56,215 nt of DNA, from contig NZ_JAUFPQ010000015.1 in the NCBI RefSeq assembly GCF_030409305.1, forward strand, positions 1-56,215. Reading direction: 5' to 3'. Both the position numbers and the translations under genes were made by a program. This stretch comes from Halomonas maura (GTDB lineage: Bacteria > Pseudomonadota > Gammaproteobacteria > Pseudomonadales > Halomonadaceae). Below, piece by piece: positions 1 through 8,090 of the stretch (its first letter is position 1; each line of letters begins with the position of its first letter). The notes beneath the pieces were generated by a model. That model made no database searches, had not been told where the DNA came from, and saw only the letters and a list, made by a program, of their open reading frames with translations.

Positions 1-76
1 AGGCCAGCGGCAGGCCGGTGACCAGCAGCGCGAAGATCAGCCCCACCAGCAGCAGGGTTCCGGTTGCGATATCCAT
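1..76 (-). CDS. dctM: TRAP transporter large permease DctM, N-terminal fragment
   Basis: Only the first 25 codons are inside the window and the gene continues beyond base 1. The visible start reads MDIATGTLLLVGLIFALLV, the hydrophobic N-terminal segment expected of DctM, the 12-13 helix subunit that carries out sodium-driven solute translocation. Its ATG (76-74) overlaps the dctQ stop codon by one base (TGATG), so translation is probably coupled. The identification rests mainly on its position after dctP and dctQ. Confidence 0.8.
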   Translation of the reverse strand, partial: MDIATGTLLLVGLIFALLVTGLPLA

Positions 77-672
77 CAGGCGGTGCCCTCCATGTCATCG
101 GGCTCGGGGGCCGGCTCGCCGCGCAGCGACTGCACCAGGTGCAGCAGCGCCTGCACGCACATGATCGCCAGGGCCAGCAGGATCATGCCCTTCACCAGCG
201 CCGGGATGGGCGGGTTCCAGGCGGTGCCGGAGCGCTCCAGCTGCCACTCGCCCAGCGGGTTGTGGGAGGCGTCCCAGAACATCACCGTGGCCGCGTAGGT
301 CATGCCCAGGCAGAACAGGAAGGTCACCAGGTCATTGAAGCGGTCCAGCCACAGCTTGGCCTTGGGCCCGACGCTGTCGTAGAGCACCCGCACCCGGATA
401 TGCCGGTTGCAGGCCAGGGCCGCGGGGCCGCCCAGGGCGAAGCTCACCCCTACCAGCATGACCACGCTTTCATGCACCCAGGAGGTCGGCGAGCCGAAGG
501 CGTAGCGCATGATGACCTCGAGGACACTGATGACCATGGCGACGAACACCAGCCAGGCCGCCAGGCGGCCACAGGCCATGACGCCGCGATCGAAGGCATT
601 GCGCACCGGGTCGGCGGGGGCAACCTCGTCAGCGGCCGAGCCGCCCTCCGGGCGACGAGACTCTCGAGTCAT
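76..672 (-). CDS. dctQ: TRAP transporter small permease DctQ
   Basis: The 198-residue protein has four hydrophobic segments at about residues 34-58, 69-88, 113-133 and 157-181, as in DctQ, the small membrane subunit that pairs with DctM in the inner membrane. The segment SVLEVIMRY at the end of the first helix and the polar region ACNRHIRV after the second are typical of the family. The start is supported by GAGGA upstream of ATG. The gene lies between dctP and dctM. The cytoplasmic N-terminus of about 30 residues is acidic. The substrate cannot be read from this subunit. Confidence 0.9.
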   Translation of the reverse strand: MTRESRRPEGGSAADEVAPADPVRNAFDRGVMACGRLAAWLVFVAMVISVLEVIMRYAFGSPTSWVHESVVMLVGVSFALGGPAALACNRHIRVRVLYDSVGPKAKLWLDRFNDLVTFLFCLGMTYAATVMFWDASHNPLGEWQLERSGTAWNPPIPALVKGMILLALAIMCVQALLHLVQSLRGEPAPEPDDMEGTA

Positions 673-696
673 GAGACTTCCTCAACGAAAGGGGGT

Positions 697-755
697 GGGC
701 CATCCGCGCGGATGGCCCGGGGCGTGACAGCCGGCCGGCGGCATCCGCCGGCCGG
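697..755 (-). promoter_or_regulatory. Tandem hairpins between dctP and dctQ
   Basis: Two GC-rich inverted repeats lie back to back in the dctP-dctQ gap. One is a 22-base perfect palindrome at 697-718 (arms GGGCCATCCGC / GCGGATGGCCC). The other is an 11-bp stem with a 3-base loop at 731-755 (arms CCGGCCGGCGG / CCGCCGGCCGG). Neither is followed by a T-run on the minus strand, so a simple full terminator is unlikely. They could stabilise the upstream dctP message or partly attenuate, giving more binding protein than permease; that role is inferred. Confidence 0.6.
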
Positions 756-760
756 ACGGC

Positions 761-1780
761 TTACAGCAGGTTGTGGTTTTCCAGGTAGGCCACCACCGAC
801 TCGTAGAACTCGGCGGTGATCTCGTTCTTCTCGGCCCAGGTCGCCCACTCTTCCTTGGCGATATTGCGGAACTTGGTGCGCTCCTCCGCCGGCAGGTCGA
901 TGATCTCGATGTCCGGGTTCTGGCGCGCCTCACGCACGGCCTCCAGGTCACGGGTCTTGAGCTCGGCGACCATCTCGTAGGCCAGGTCGTCCACGGAGGT
1001 CTCGAGAATCGCCTGGAGGTCCGCCGGCAGGCCGTCCCAGATCTCCTTGTTCAGGGAGACCGAGACCATCGGCAGGGAGTGGAAGCCGGGATACAGCGGA
1101 TAGGGCGCGAACTCGTGCAGGCCCTGGGACTGGTTGGTGGCGAACACCGTGTAGTCGGCGGCGTCGATCACGCCCTTCTCCAGGCCGGTGTAGACCTCGG
1201 AGCCCGGCAGGTTGACCGGGGTGGCGCCGGCCGCCTCGAAGATGTTGTAGACCATGCCTTCCGGGGCACGCAGCTTGAGGCCCTGCATGTCCTCGACCGA
1301 GCGAATCGGCTTGGTGGACGGCAGCGACTCCAGGCCGGTGGCGGCGGCGCCGATCAGGTGCAGGCCATAGGGCTCGACCAGCTTGTTGTAGAGCGTCTCG
1401 CCCCCGGCGTTGTTCATGTAGTCGAGGAAGTCGTAGGGGTCGCTCCAGGCGCCGACCAGGTTGCCGATCATGCCGAAGGCCGGATCGCGTCCGGTGAAGT
1501 AGCTGGGATCGGTCATGTGGCCCTGCAGGATGCCGGACTCGACGGCCTGCAGGGTCTGGTTGGCCTGGACCACGGCGCCCACCGGCAGGATCTCGATGGC
1601 GATGCGGCCATCGGACATCTGCTCGACGTTGTCCGCCCAGGCCTTCTTCATCTCGAACTGTGGCTCCCCGGCGGTCTCGGAGGTCTGGAAGGTCCACTCG
1701 TACTCGGCGGCCTGGGCATTGAAGGCCATGGCGCCGAGCACGGCGACGGTCAGGGTCTTGAGAGGCGTGTTGAACATCAT
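761..1780 (-). CDS. dctP: TRAP transporter solute-binding protein DctP
   Basis: The 339-residue protein starts with a typical signal peptide (MMFNTPLKTL then a hydrophobic core) with likely cleavage near NAQA-AEYEW. The mature part begins YEWTFQTSE and carries the DctP features GRIAIEILPVGAV, a segment around LKLRAPEG, and GLEKGVIDAADYT. It would bind the substrate in the periplasm and deliver it to DctQM. The stop of the upstream regulator gene overlaps its start by four bases (1777-1780). The regulator type (FadR/FCD) and the WHLLDP-like motif it carries are often seen with sugar-acid transporters, so an aldonate or uronate substrate is possible but unproven. Confidence 0.92.
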   Translation of the reverse strand: MMFNTPLKTLTVAVLGAMAFNAQAAEYEWTFQTSETAGEPQFEMKKAWADNVEQMSDGRIAIEILPVGAVVQANQTLQAVESGILQGHMTDPSYFTGRDPAFGMIGNLVGAWSDPYDFLDYMNNAGGETLYNKLVEPYGLHLIGAAATGLESLPSTKPIRSVEDMQGLKLRAPEGMVYNIFEAAGATPVNLPGSEVYTGLEKGVIDAADYTVFATNQSQGLHEFAPYPLYPGFHSLPMVSVSLNKEIWDGLPADLQAILETSVDDLAYEMVAELKTRDLEAVREARQNPDIEIIDLPAEERTKFRNIAKEEWATWAEKNEITAEFYESVVAYLENHNLL

Positions 1781-2562
1781 GAGGCTTCCTTATCGCTTGT
1801 TGTTGGGTCATCGAGGGTGGAAAGGGAGGGCATCAGGCCTTCCAGGCCCAGATCCCGGCCGGTGCGTTCCAGCACCGTGAGGGCCGCCGCGGCGGCCTGC
1901 TCCGGCTGACGCAGGCGGATCGCCTCCATCACCCGGCGATGGCGTTCCATGCTGTCGTTAAGCTCGTCGGCGCTGTGGTTGGAGCGTTCCACCAGCAGCG
2001 CGATGGCGGGCTTGAGCACATGGCTGATCTGCGCCCAGACCAGGTTGTGCGACGCCGCGAAGATGGCCTCGTGGAAGGCCACGTCATGCTCGTCGTGGGA
2101 CAGGCCCTGCCAGCGCAGGTCGTCCTGCTCCAGGGCCCGGATCATGCCGTCGTAGGCGGACTCGATGGCCAGCAGGTCCGCCGCGGTGGCGTGCTCGGCG
2201 GCCAGGCGGGCGACGAAGGGCTCCACGGCGACCCGGAAGGCGAAGATCTCCCGCTGGATGCGCGGGTTGGGCTGGGCGAAGCGCGCCATCCAGCCACTGA
2301 CCCGCGGATCGAGCAGGTGCCACTCCTGCAGGGGGCGCACCCGGGTGCCCTGCCCCGAGATCCGGGTCAGCAGCCCCGCCGCCACCAGGGTCTGCAGGGC
2401 GCTGCGCACCGTGCTGCGGCTGACGCCGAAGCGCTCGCAGAGATCCAGCTCCTTGGGCACGAACGCCCCCGGCGCGTATTCCCCGCTGAAGATGGCCTCG
2501 GCCAGGAAGTCGGCGATATCGGGTCGCGTCGTGCGACGGGAGCTGTCGGGTGCTTGGGACAT
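1777..2562 (-). CDS. FadR-subfamily GntR transcriptional regulator
   Basis: The 261-residue protein has an N-terminal winged helix (about residues 14-78, with GVSRSTVRSALQTLVAAGLL as the recognition region) followed by a helical FCD ligand-binding domain (about 100-235) with histidines in HDEHDVAFHEAIF. Such regulators sense a small acid and control the adjacent catabolic or transport operon. The gene is the first of the TRAP operon and overlaps dctP by four bases, which implies co-transcription and autoregulation. The start is preceded by AAGG. The linker motif WHLLDP resembles the one seen in regulators of sugar-acid pathways such as DgoR. The effector is unknown. Confidence 0.9.
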   Translation of the reverse strand: MSQAPDSSRRTTRPDIADFLAEAIFSGEYAPGAFVPKELDLCERFGVSRSTVRSALQTLVAAGLLTRISGQGTRVRPLQEWHLLDPRVSGWMARFAQPNPRIQREIFAFRVAVEPFVARLAAEHATAADLLAIESAYDGMIRALEQDDLRWQGLSHDEHDVAFHEAIFAASHNLVWAQISHVLKPAIALLVERSNHSADELNDSMERHRRVMEAIRLRQPEQAAAAALTVLERTGRDLGLEGLMPSLSTLDDPTTSDKEAS

Positions 2563-2604
2563 GGGGTGCCTTATCGCGGATCGCGGTCCTTGTCGGACTC
2601 TATG

Positions 2605-2633
2605 TTGTCTATGTCGGACATAGGGTCGAACAA
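2605..2633 (-). promoter_or_regulatory. Promoter/operator of the GntR-TRAP operon
   Basis: A perfect 7+1+7 palindrome CTATGTCGGACATAG sits at 2609-2623, 47 bases upstream of the regulator start. Its core fits the loose FadR-family pattern tnGTnnnACna. On the minus strand it falls in the spacer between a possible -35 (TTGTTC, 2633-2628) and a weak -10 (TAGACA, 2611-2606). This is the position expected for repression by the adjacent GntR protein. A half-site-like TTGTCGGAC lies further downstream at 2590-2598. The promoter elements are weak matches; the palindrome is certain. Confidence 0.6.
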
Positions 2634-2789
2634 ATTCGGACTTAATGCCTTTAGACTTTGGTCACCCTCTCGCGCCTTTCACGAGCCGGCCATGGCCCGC
2701 GCCTCCCCCGGCGGCGCGGCGAAGTGTGGCCCGGCGAGGGACAGGACGACCGTCATGACCCAGCGGCTGGGCTATGATCTTCCTGACAG

Positions 2790-2805
2790 CATGAGAAATC
2801 TCATG
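2790..2805. promoter_or_regulatory. Inverted repeat upstream of the XRE-ATPase gene
   Basis: CATGAGA-AA-TCTCATG is a perfect 7-bp inverted repeat with a 2-base spacer, ending 40 bases before the GTG start at 2846. A TATGAT hexamer lies just upstream at 2773-2778 and could be a -10 box, which would place the repeat around the transcription start. This suits autoregulation by the HTH protein encoded next to it. This is inference from position and symmetry only. Confidence 0.45.
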
Positions 2806-2845
2806 ACACTCGGTGCGGGTCTCAGCAGGGAAAAGGAGGGGGCTC

Positions 2846-5800
2846 GTGGCAGGGACAACGCGGCAGGACGGCCGCCTGGTGCTGGATGGCCAATGCCTCA
2901 AGCGGCTGCGCAAGCGCCTGGGCTTGAGCCAGGAGGCCCTTGCCCAGCGCTGCTTCGAGCAGCGGCTGTGCGTGTCCATCGCCTCGATCAAGCGTGCCGA
3001 GAGCGGCAAGCCGGTGCTTTACCGCACCGCCCGACACCTCGCCACCGTCCACGGCACCGAGGTCGAACGCCTCGCCGCCCGTACGGTGGCTGTTCCTGCG
3101 ACGCCCTCGACGGCGACGCCCTCCAGCGACGTGGCGGCGTTGCCGGACGACGACGAGAGCCGTACGGTCATCCGCCTGAGCGTCTGGGCAGAGGCGTTTC
3201 CCGACGGGGTCGTGACGACGATCGCCCACCTCATCGACCAGTTCGGAGGCACGCGAGAGCCCAGGGATGGCAGGGACCTGGAGGCCAGCTTCGGGTTGCC
3301 GCGCGCCTATCGCAGTGACGCCCTGCGCTGCCTGCAGTGCGCCATTGCCATCGCCCAGCGGGTCGCCGAAGCCGGCATCACGGGAGCGGGGCTGTGCTGC
3401 GACACCCGGCAATGGCCGGCGTCCCGGGCATCCGCCACCGAGGGCGATCCCCGGCTCCCCGCGGCCGACGCCGAGCTGCCGCCGATCTGGGTCGAACGCG
3501 GGCTGGCGGTGCCGCTTGGCGAGCGCTTCGCCTTCAGCGAGGCGGCCTCGCGAGACTGGTGGCGCTTTCTCCACCCCCGGGACGATCGGCAGGGCGCTCA
3601 CTTCGACCTGATCGGCCGCCACCTCGAGGTCAGCCAGCTCAAGGCGGTACTCGAGACCACCCGGGACTACCAGATAGGGCACGTGCTGTATGTCCGTGGC
3701 GTGGCGGGCATCGGCAAGACCCGGCTGGTCGACGAATTCACCGACATGGCCCAGCAGCGGGACGCCGACCTGCACGGAGCCGCCGTGCTCGACTTCGGCA
3801 GCCGCAGCGACGCGGGCCCCCTCGCCCAACTGCTGCGCTCGCTGCTCGCCCTGCCCGATGCCCCCGAGGCCGCGGAACGCCAGCTCCAGGAACGGCTTGG
3901 CCGGCTGCGGCTGGCCGGTGACCACGCCATGCTCTTCCGCCCCCTGCTGGGGCTATCGCAGCCCATGGCGGACGAGCGCCTGTTCGCGGCCATGACCCAC
4001 GACACGCGACTGTCGCGGCAGGGCGAGGCGTTACGCGAGCTGATCCGCCGCCGGTCCATCGAGCGGCTCCAGGTGCTGGTGATCGAGGACCTGCACTGGG
4101 CCGACGATGCGCTCTTCACGCTGCTCGCCACCTTGCTGCAGGAGGTCCGCGACGCCCCGGTGATCTGGATGCTGACGTCACGCCTCGAGCAGGATCCCCT
4201 GGACACCCGACTACGGCCCCGCCTGGCCGACCTGCCCCTGACCCTGATCGACCTCGCCCCCTTGCGCCAGCCCGAGACCGAGGCGCTGGCCGCGCGCTTC
4301 GGCAACGCCGATCCCGCCTTCGTCGCGCAGTGCGTGACGCGAGCCCAGGGCAACCCGCTGTTCCTGACCCAGCTGCTGCTGTTCCGCCAGGGGGGCGACC
4401 TGCCCGCCAGCCTCAAGCACCTGGTGCAGACCAAGCTCGACCAGCTGGCCACGGTGGACCGCCAGGCGCTGCGTGCGGCCGCCACCATCGGCCAGCGGTT
4501 CGGCCTCGAGGAGCTGCAGGCGCTGCTCCCGTCGCGGGACTATCGTCCCGGCCTGCCGCAGCGCCACTACCTGGTCCGCGAACTGCCCGACGGCAGCTAC
4601 CGGTTCGTGCACGACCTGATCATGCAGGGCATCTACGAGGCCACCCCCCGGGAGCAGCGCGACCGCATGCACCTGCGCCTGGCCCGGCACTACGCCGACC
4701 GCGATCCCACCCTGCGGGCTCGTCACCTGCACAAGGCCCGGGCCCTGGCGGCCCCCGGGGCCTTCCTCGAGGCCATCGAGGCACAGCTGCGCCAGCACCT
4801 GCATGCCCCGGCGCTGGAACTGGTGCAACAATGCCAGGCCATCGACTACGCGCCACGCGACGACTATCGCCTGGCGATGCTGCAGGCCCGGATCAGCGGC
4901 GCCATGGGGCTCAGCCAGGAAGCCCATACCCATTTCCTGCGTGCCCAGGAACTGGCCGACAACGACACCGCCTGGCTCGACGCCGGCATCGGGCTGGCGC
5001 GGACCCTCAACCTGCTCGACGAACTGGATGCCGAGGAGCGCCTGCTCGACCGGGTACTGGCGGTGGCCGAGCCCCTCGAGGCCCACGCCGCCCTCGCCGA
5101 CATCCATTACCTCAGGGGCAACATCCACTTTCCGCGTGGCGACTTCGCCGGTGGCCGGGCCTGCCACGAGCGCGCACTGGACGAGGCACGGACCTGCGGC
5201 CTGGCGACGACCGAGATCCAGGCCCTCAGCGGCCTGGGAGACGCCCATTACGCCCAGGGGCACATGCTCAGCGCGCACCGGGTATTCGAGCGTTGCGTGC
5301 GCCTGTGCCGCGAGCATGGTCACGCCGACCTGGAAGCCTCCAACCTGTTCATGCTCGGCACGGTACGCATCTACACCAACGCGACCCAGGCCGCCCTGGA
5401 GGACAGCCTGGCGGCCACCGAGCTGGGCGAGCGGGTCGGCAATCGCCGCGCCGAGATCGTCGCCCGCCTGACGGCGAGCTGGATCCTGCTGTCACAGGGC
5501 CAGCCGCAGCCGGCATTGGCGCATGTCGAGACCGGCCTGGCCCTGGCCAGGGGCATGGGCGCCGGGCGCTTCGAGGCCTTCCTGCTCGAGAGCGAGGCGC
5601 GGCTCAGGTTCGTCGGCGGGGAGCCGGAGCTGGCGCGCAACCTGATTCGCACCGCCTGGCGGATGGTCGAACGTCATCGCCTGGAGCAGTTCATCGGCCC
5701 CTGGGTGCTGGGCACCCTGGCGCTGCTCGAGGCAGACGACGAGGCCCGACGCGACGCCCTCGACAAGGGGATGGCGCTGCTCGAACGGGGCTGTGTCGGG

Positions 5801-6094
5801 CACAACGCCTACCGCTTCCTGGTCGCCGCGGCCGAGACCTGCCTGCTGCATGGCGAGGCCGCGGCCGCTCGACGCTACGGCGGACGACTGCGCGCCTTCG
5901 TCGCCGACGAGCCCTGCGCCTGGGCAGGGCACCATATCGAACTGATCGAGCGCCATGCCGCCTGGCTGGACGACGGCTCGGAAGCCGCCCATCGCCGCCT
6001 GCTCGAGCACTGGCGGCGGGGCGTCGACCAGGGACTGGCCCTGGTGATGCCGCGCCTGGCGCTGCGCGACTACCCGGGCGCAAGCCCCGTCTGA
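2846..6094 (+). CDS. XRE-HTH / cyclase-like / AAA-ATPase / TPR regulator
   Basis: The chosen GTG start at 2846 has a strong AGGAGG (2833-2840); an upstream GTG at 2813 has none. The 1082-residue protein has four parts. Residues 18-71 form an XRE-like helix-turn-helix (LRKRLGLSQEALAQRC). About 106-224 resemble a class III nucleotide cyclase (FGLPRAYRSDALRCL) but lack the metal-binding aspartates, so it is probably not catalytic. From about 255 there is an AAA_16/STAND-type NTPase with Walker A GVAGIGKT near 284-291 and Walker B VLVIED near 410-415. From about 600 to the end there are TPR-like helical repeats. It resembles signal-integrating NTPase regulators, with the DNA-binding domain at the N-terminus. 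It ends 10 bases before the convergent FAD oxidoreductase and probably regulates the neighbouring island. Confidence 0.8.
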   Translation: MAGTTRQDGRLVLDGQCLKRLRKRLGLSQEALAQRCFEQRLCVSIASIKRAESGKPVLYRTARHLATVHGTEVERLAARTVAVPATPSTATPSSDVAALPDDDESRTVIRLSVWAEAFPDGVVTTIAHLIDQFGGTREPRDGRDLEASFGLPRAYRSDALRCLQCAIAIAQRVAEAGITGAGLCCDTRQWPASRASATEGDPRLPAADAELPPIWVERGLAVPLGERFAFSEAASRDWWRFLHPRDDRQGAHFDLIGRHLEVSQLKAVLETTRDYQIGHVLYVRGVAGIGKTRLVDEFTDMAQQRDADLHGAAVLDFGSRSDAGPLAQLLRSLLALPDAPEAAERQLQERLGRLRLAGDHAMLFRPLLGLSQPMADERLFAAMTHDTRLSRQGEALRELIRRRSIERLQVLVIEDLHWADDALFTLLATLLQEVRDAPVIWMLTSRLEQDPLDTRLRPRLADLPLTLIDLAPLRQPETEALAARFGNADPAFVAQCVTRAQGNPLFLTQLLLFRQGGDLPASLKHLVQTKLDQLATVDRQALRAAATIGQRFGLEELQALLPSRDYRPGLPQRHYLVRELPDGSYRFVHDLIMQGIYEATPREQRDRMHLRLARHYADRDPTLRARHLHKARALAAPGAFLEAIEAQLRQHLHAPALELVQQCQAIDYAPRDDYRLAMLQARISGAMGLSQEAHTHFLRAQELADNDTAWLDAGIGLARTLNLLDELDAEERLLDRVLAVAEPLEAHAALADIHYLRGNIHFPRGDFAGGRACHERALDEARTCGLATTEIQALSGLGDAHYAQGHMLSAHRVFERCVRLCREHGHADLEASNLFMLGTVRIYTNATQAALEDSLAATELGERVGNRRAEIVARLTASWILLSQGQPQPALAHVETGLALARGMGAGRFEAFLLESEARLRFVGGEPELARNLIRTAWRMVERHRLEQFIGPWVLGTLALLEADDEARRDALDKGMALLERGCVGHNAYRFLVAAAETCLLHGEAAAARRYGGRLRAFVADEPCAWAGHHIELIERHAAWLDDGSEAAHRRLLEHWRRGVDQGLALVMPRLALRDYPGASPV

Positions 6095-6104
6095 TCGCGA
6101 CCTG

Positions 6105-7760
6105 TCATTCGCTCCCCAGCAGCCAGCCGACCAGTCGCTCGGACTGCTCCAGGCACTGCTCCTGCAGGCCGGCGCCACGCGTCCAGCCCCCCGCAAACAG
6201 CAGTGGGCAGGCCCCCTTCCCCTCCCGCCAGGCCATCGCCGTCTCGGCGTTGTAGGCGTCGATGTCTCGCTGGGCCTGGAGACAGGCGGCGTCGAGCACA
6301 TTGTGCTTGAAGTAGGTCCAGGCCTTGCGCTGCAGCGCCTCGTCGGGCGTCGGCAACTCGTGCCTGTAGCCCGAATCGTGCAGGCCCTCCGCCATCTGCG
6401 TGCGGGTCGCGTCGGGCAGCCGTCCCCGCATCGCCTCGGGGACGCGCCCGGGGTCCAGCACCTTGTCGAGCATCTCCTGGCGCGGGATGCGGTTGAGGTC
6501 GTCGACCAGCGATACGAAGTACTGAGGCAGCCCGGCCTCGTCGTAGTCCGGATTGGCGGGATCGTTCTGGTGCAGGTTGGTCAGGTAGTCGATGCGGTAG
6601 GGAAAGCGCGTGTCGCCGGGATCCCGGATCTCGATGTTGTAGGTGCGCCAGACGTTCTTGTTGGGTGGCAGGCGGCCGGAGGCGGTATGGCAGACGGCAT
6701 AGCTGCGCGTGTAGCGCACCGCCCCGAGGATGGCATCCAGCCGCTCGCGGATCGGCGCCAGCCGGTCGCTGAGCGACACCAGGCGATGCGCATCGTCGGC
6801 GTGGGTGGCGACGATGGCCAGGTCGAAGGCCGCCGACCAGCCATGCTCGTCATGCACCACCGCCCGCTCGGGCTCGAGGCGTACGCCGACCTCGGCATGG
6901 CGGCGGATGGTGACTCGCGGCCCCGACCGCTCCGGCGCCACCAGGTAGGCCGCCAGCGCATCGAGCCAGCCTTGGGCCCCATAGTCGAAATAGCGCCGCC
7001 GGGGCTCCCCGCCCCCTTCCTGTACCCGGTAGTACTCGAAGGGTGAGGCCAGCGGCATCTCGCCCGGGCCCCGGTCGTCGGTGAAATACATCGCCGCGAT
7101 ACGCGGGTAGTAGATCAGCGTGCGGACCGAGGCCAGCCGGCGCGGCAGCTCGGGATCCTGCCAGTCGATGTCGACGTCCAGCTCATGGGCCGCCGTCTCG
7201 AGCATCTCGCGCGGCCGCGCTTCGCAGTCGTCGAAATAGGCGGCGACGGTATAGGCGGGCGTGATGCTGTCGAGCAGATCCAGGGCCGCACGATGCACGA
7301 CGCGGATCAGGGGCGCCAGGCGGCCGTGGTCGGCGGCATCCAGCGCGAAGGCCGGATCGGAGACCCCGCGGTGCAGGTAGGTGTCGTCGGTCAGCGAGAG
7401 GCGTCCATCGCGGGTGAAATAGCTCTCGGTGTCCTGCAGCGGCTTCAGGTGGTCGAGGTAGTCGATCTCGCCCATGATCGCCTCGAGTCGCCTGTAGGTC
7501 GCCAGATTGACATCGTTGACCCCCAGGTCCGCCCAGCGCAGGTAGCGCCGGTCTTCTCCCGACGCGTGGCGCCGGACTCCCAGGTCGACGACCACGGTCT
7601 CGGCGTTGCCCCCCAGGGACGCCTTGCGCTCGAACAGCGTGATATCGAGTGCCGTTCCCGGCCCGGAGGCCTGCACGACCCGGCGCTGCAGGTAATAGGC
7701 CAGCGACAGCCCCGAGACGCCGCCGCCGATGATGGCGAGCTTCACGATCGCATTACTCAT
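6105..7760 (-). CDS. FAD/NAD(P)-binding oxidoreductase
   Basis: The 551-residue flavoprotein starts at the ATG preceded by AGGGAGA; longer in-frame starts have no ribosome site. It opens with a Rossmann dinucleotide-binding motif (VKLAIIGGGVSGLSLAYYL, GGGVSG at 12-17), followed by an acidic residue at the end of strand 2 (LFERKASLGGNAE). It ends with an FAD-contacting segment LLFAGGWTRGAGLQEQ. The layout is that of the amine-oxidase/phytoene-desaturase-like group (compare COG2907 predicted NAD/FAD proteins). The substrate is unknown. No signal peptide or membrane helix is obvious. It is transcribed away from the three beta-rich protein genes, with a shared 330-base regulatory gap. Confidence 0.8.
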   Translation of the reverse strand: MSNAIVKLAIIGGGVSGLSLAYYLQRRVVQASGPGTALDITLFERKASLGGNAETVVVDLGVRRHASGEDRRYLRWADLGVNDVNLATYRRLEAIMGEIDYLDHLKPLQDTESYFTRDGRLSLTDDTYLHRGVSDPAFALDAADHGRLAPLIRVVHRAALDLLDSITPAYTVAAYFDDCEARPREMLETAAHELDVDIDWQDPELPRRLASVRTLIYYPRIAAMYFTDDRGPGEMPLASPFEYYRVQEGGGEPRRRYFDYGAQGWLDALAAYLVAPERSGPRVTIRRHAEVGVRLEPERAVVHDEHGWSAAFDLAIVATHADDAHRLVSLSDRLAPIRERLDAILGAVRYTRSYAVCHTASGRLPPNKNVWRTYNIEIRDPGDTRFPYRIDYLTNLHQNDPANPDYDEAGLPQYFVSLVDDLNRIPRQEMLDKVLDPGRVPEAMRGRLPDATRTQMAEGLHDSGYRHELPTPDEALQRKAWTYFKHNVLDAACLQAQRDIDAYNAETAMAWREGKGACPLLFAGGWTRGAGLQEQCLEQSERLVGWLLGSE

Positions 7761-8090
7761 GTTCATTCTCCCTGTGATTGAGACGTCATACACAAGGATG
7801 AGCGTTTGTCATCACTACCCGCCCCGCAAGGCATGACCGGCAACTGATCCCGAACTGATCCTGATTCCACCGAGCATCCCTGCATCCCGTCGCCGAATCG
7901 CGCTGCGCGCCCTCGGCGGGGGCCTGGACGGCGTGGTGCAGACCGATCTGATACCGAAGGCACGGGCACAGCTGATCCCCGCATGATGCGGAAGGAAGCT
8001 GTGGCTAATGCTGAAGTATGAAGGCCGGGCAGCAAATCCGGCGGCAGACCTCAACCGCTCCCAGGGGCGACCGATCAGGAGACAGCCATC
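7761..8090. promoter_or_regulatory. Divergent promoter region with repeated CTGATCC motifs
   Basis: This 330-base non-coding gap separates the FAD gene (leftwards) from the beta-protein genes (rightwards). It contains a direct repeat AACTGATCC at 7842-7850 and 7853-7861, spaced 11 bases (about one helix turn). A further GCTGATCCCC lies at 7971-7980 and ACCGATCTGAT at about 7942-7952. Such phased repeats are typical of operator arrays. AGGAGA at 8077-8082 is the ribosome site of the gene at 8091. No convincing -35/-10 pair was identified. Confidence 0.5.

Noticed and set aside
4330..6255. Second plus-strand frame inside the XRE-ATPase gene
   Set aside because: It has no ribosome site, is rich in Arg/Pro/Gly/Ala, and overlaps a gene with recognisable motifs.
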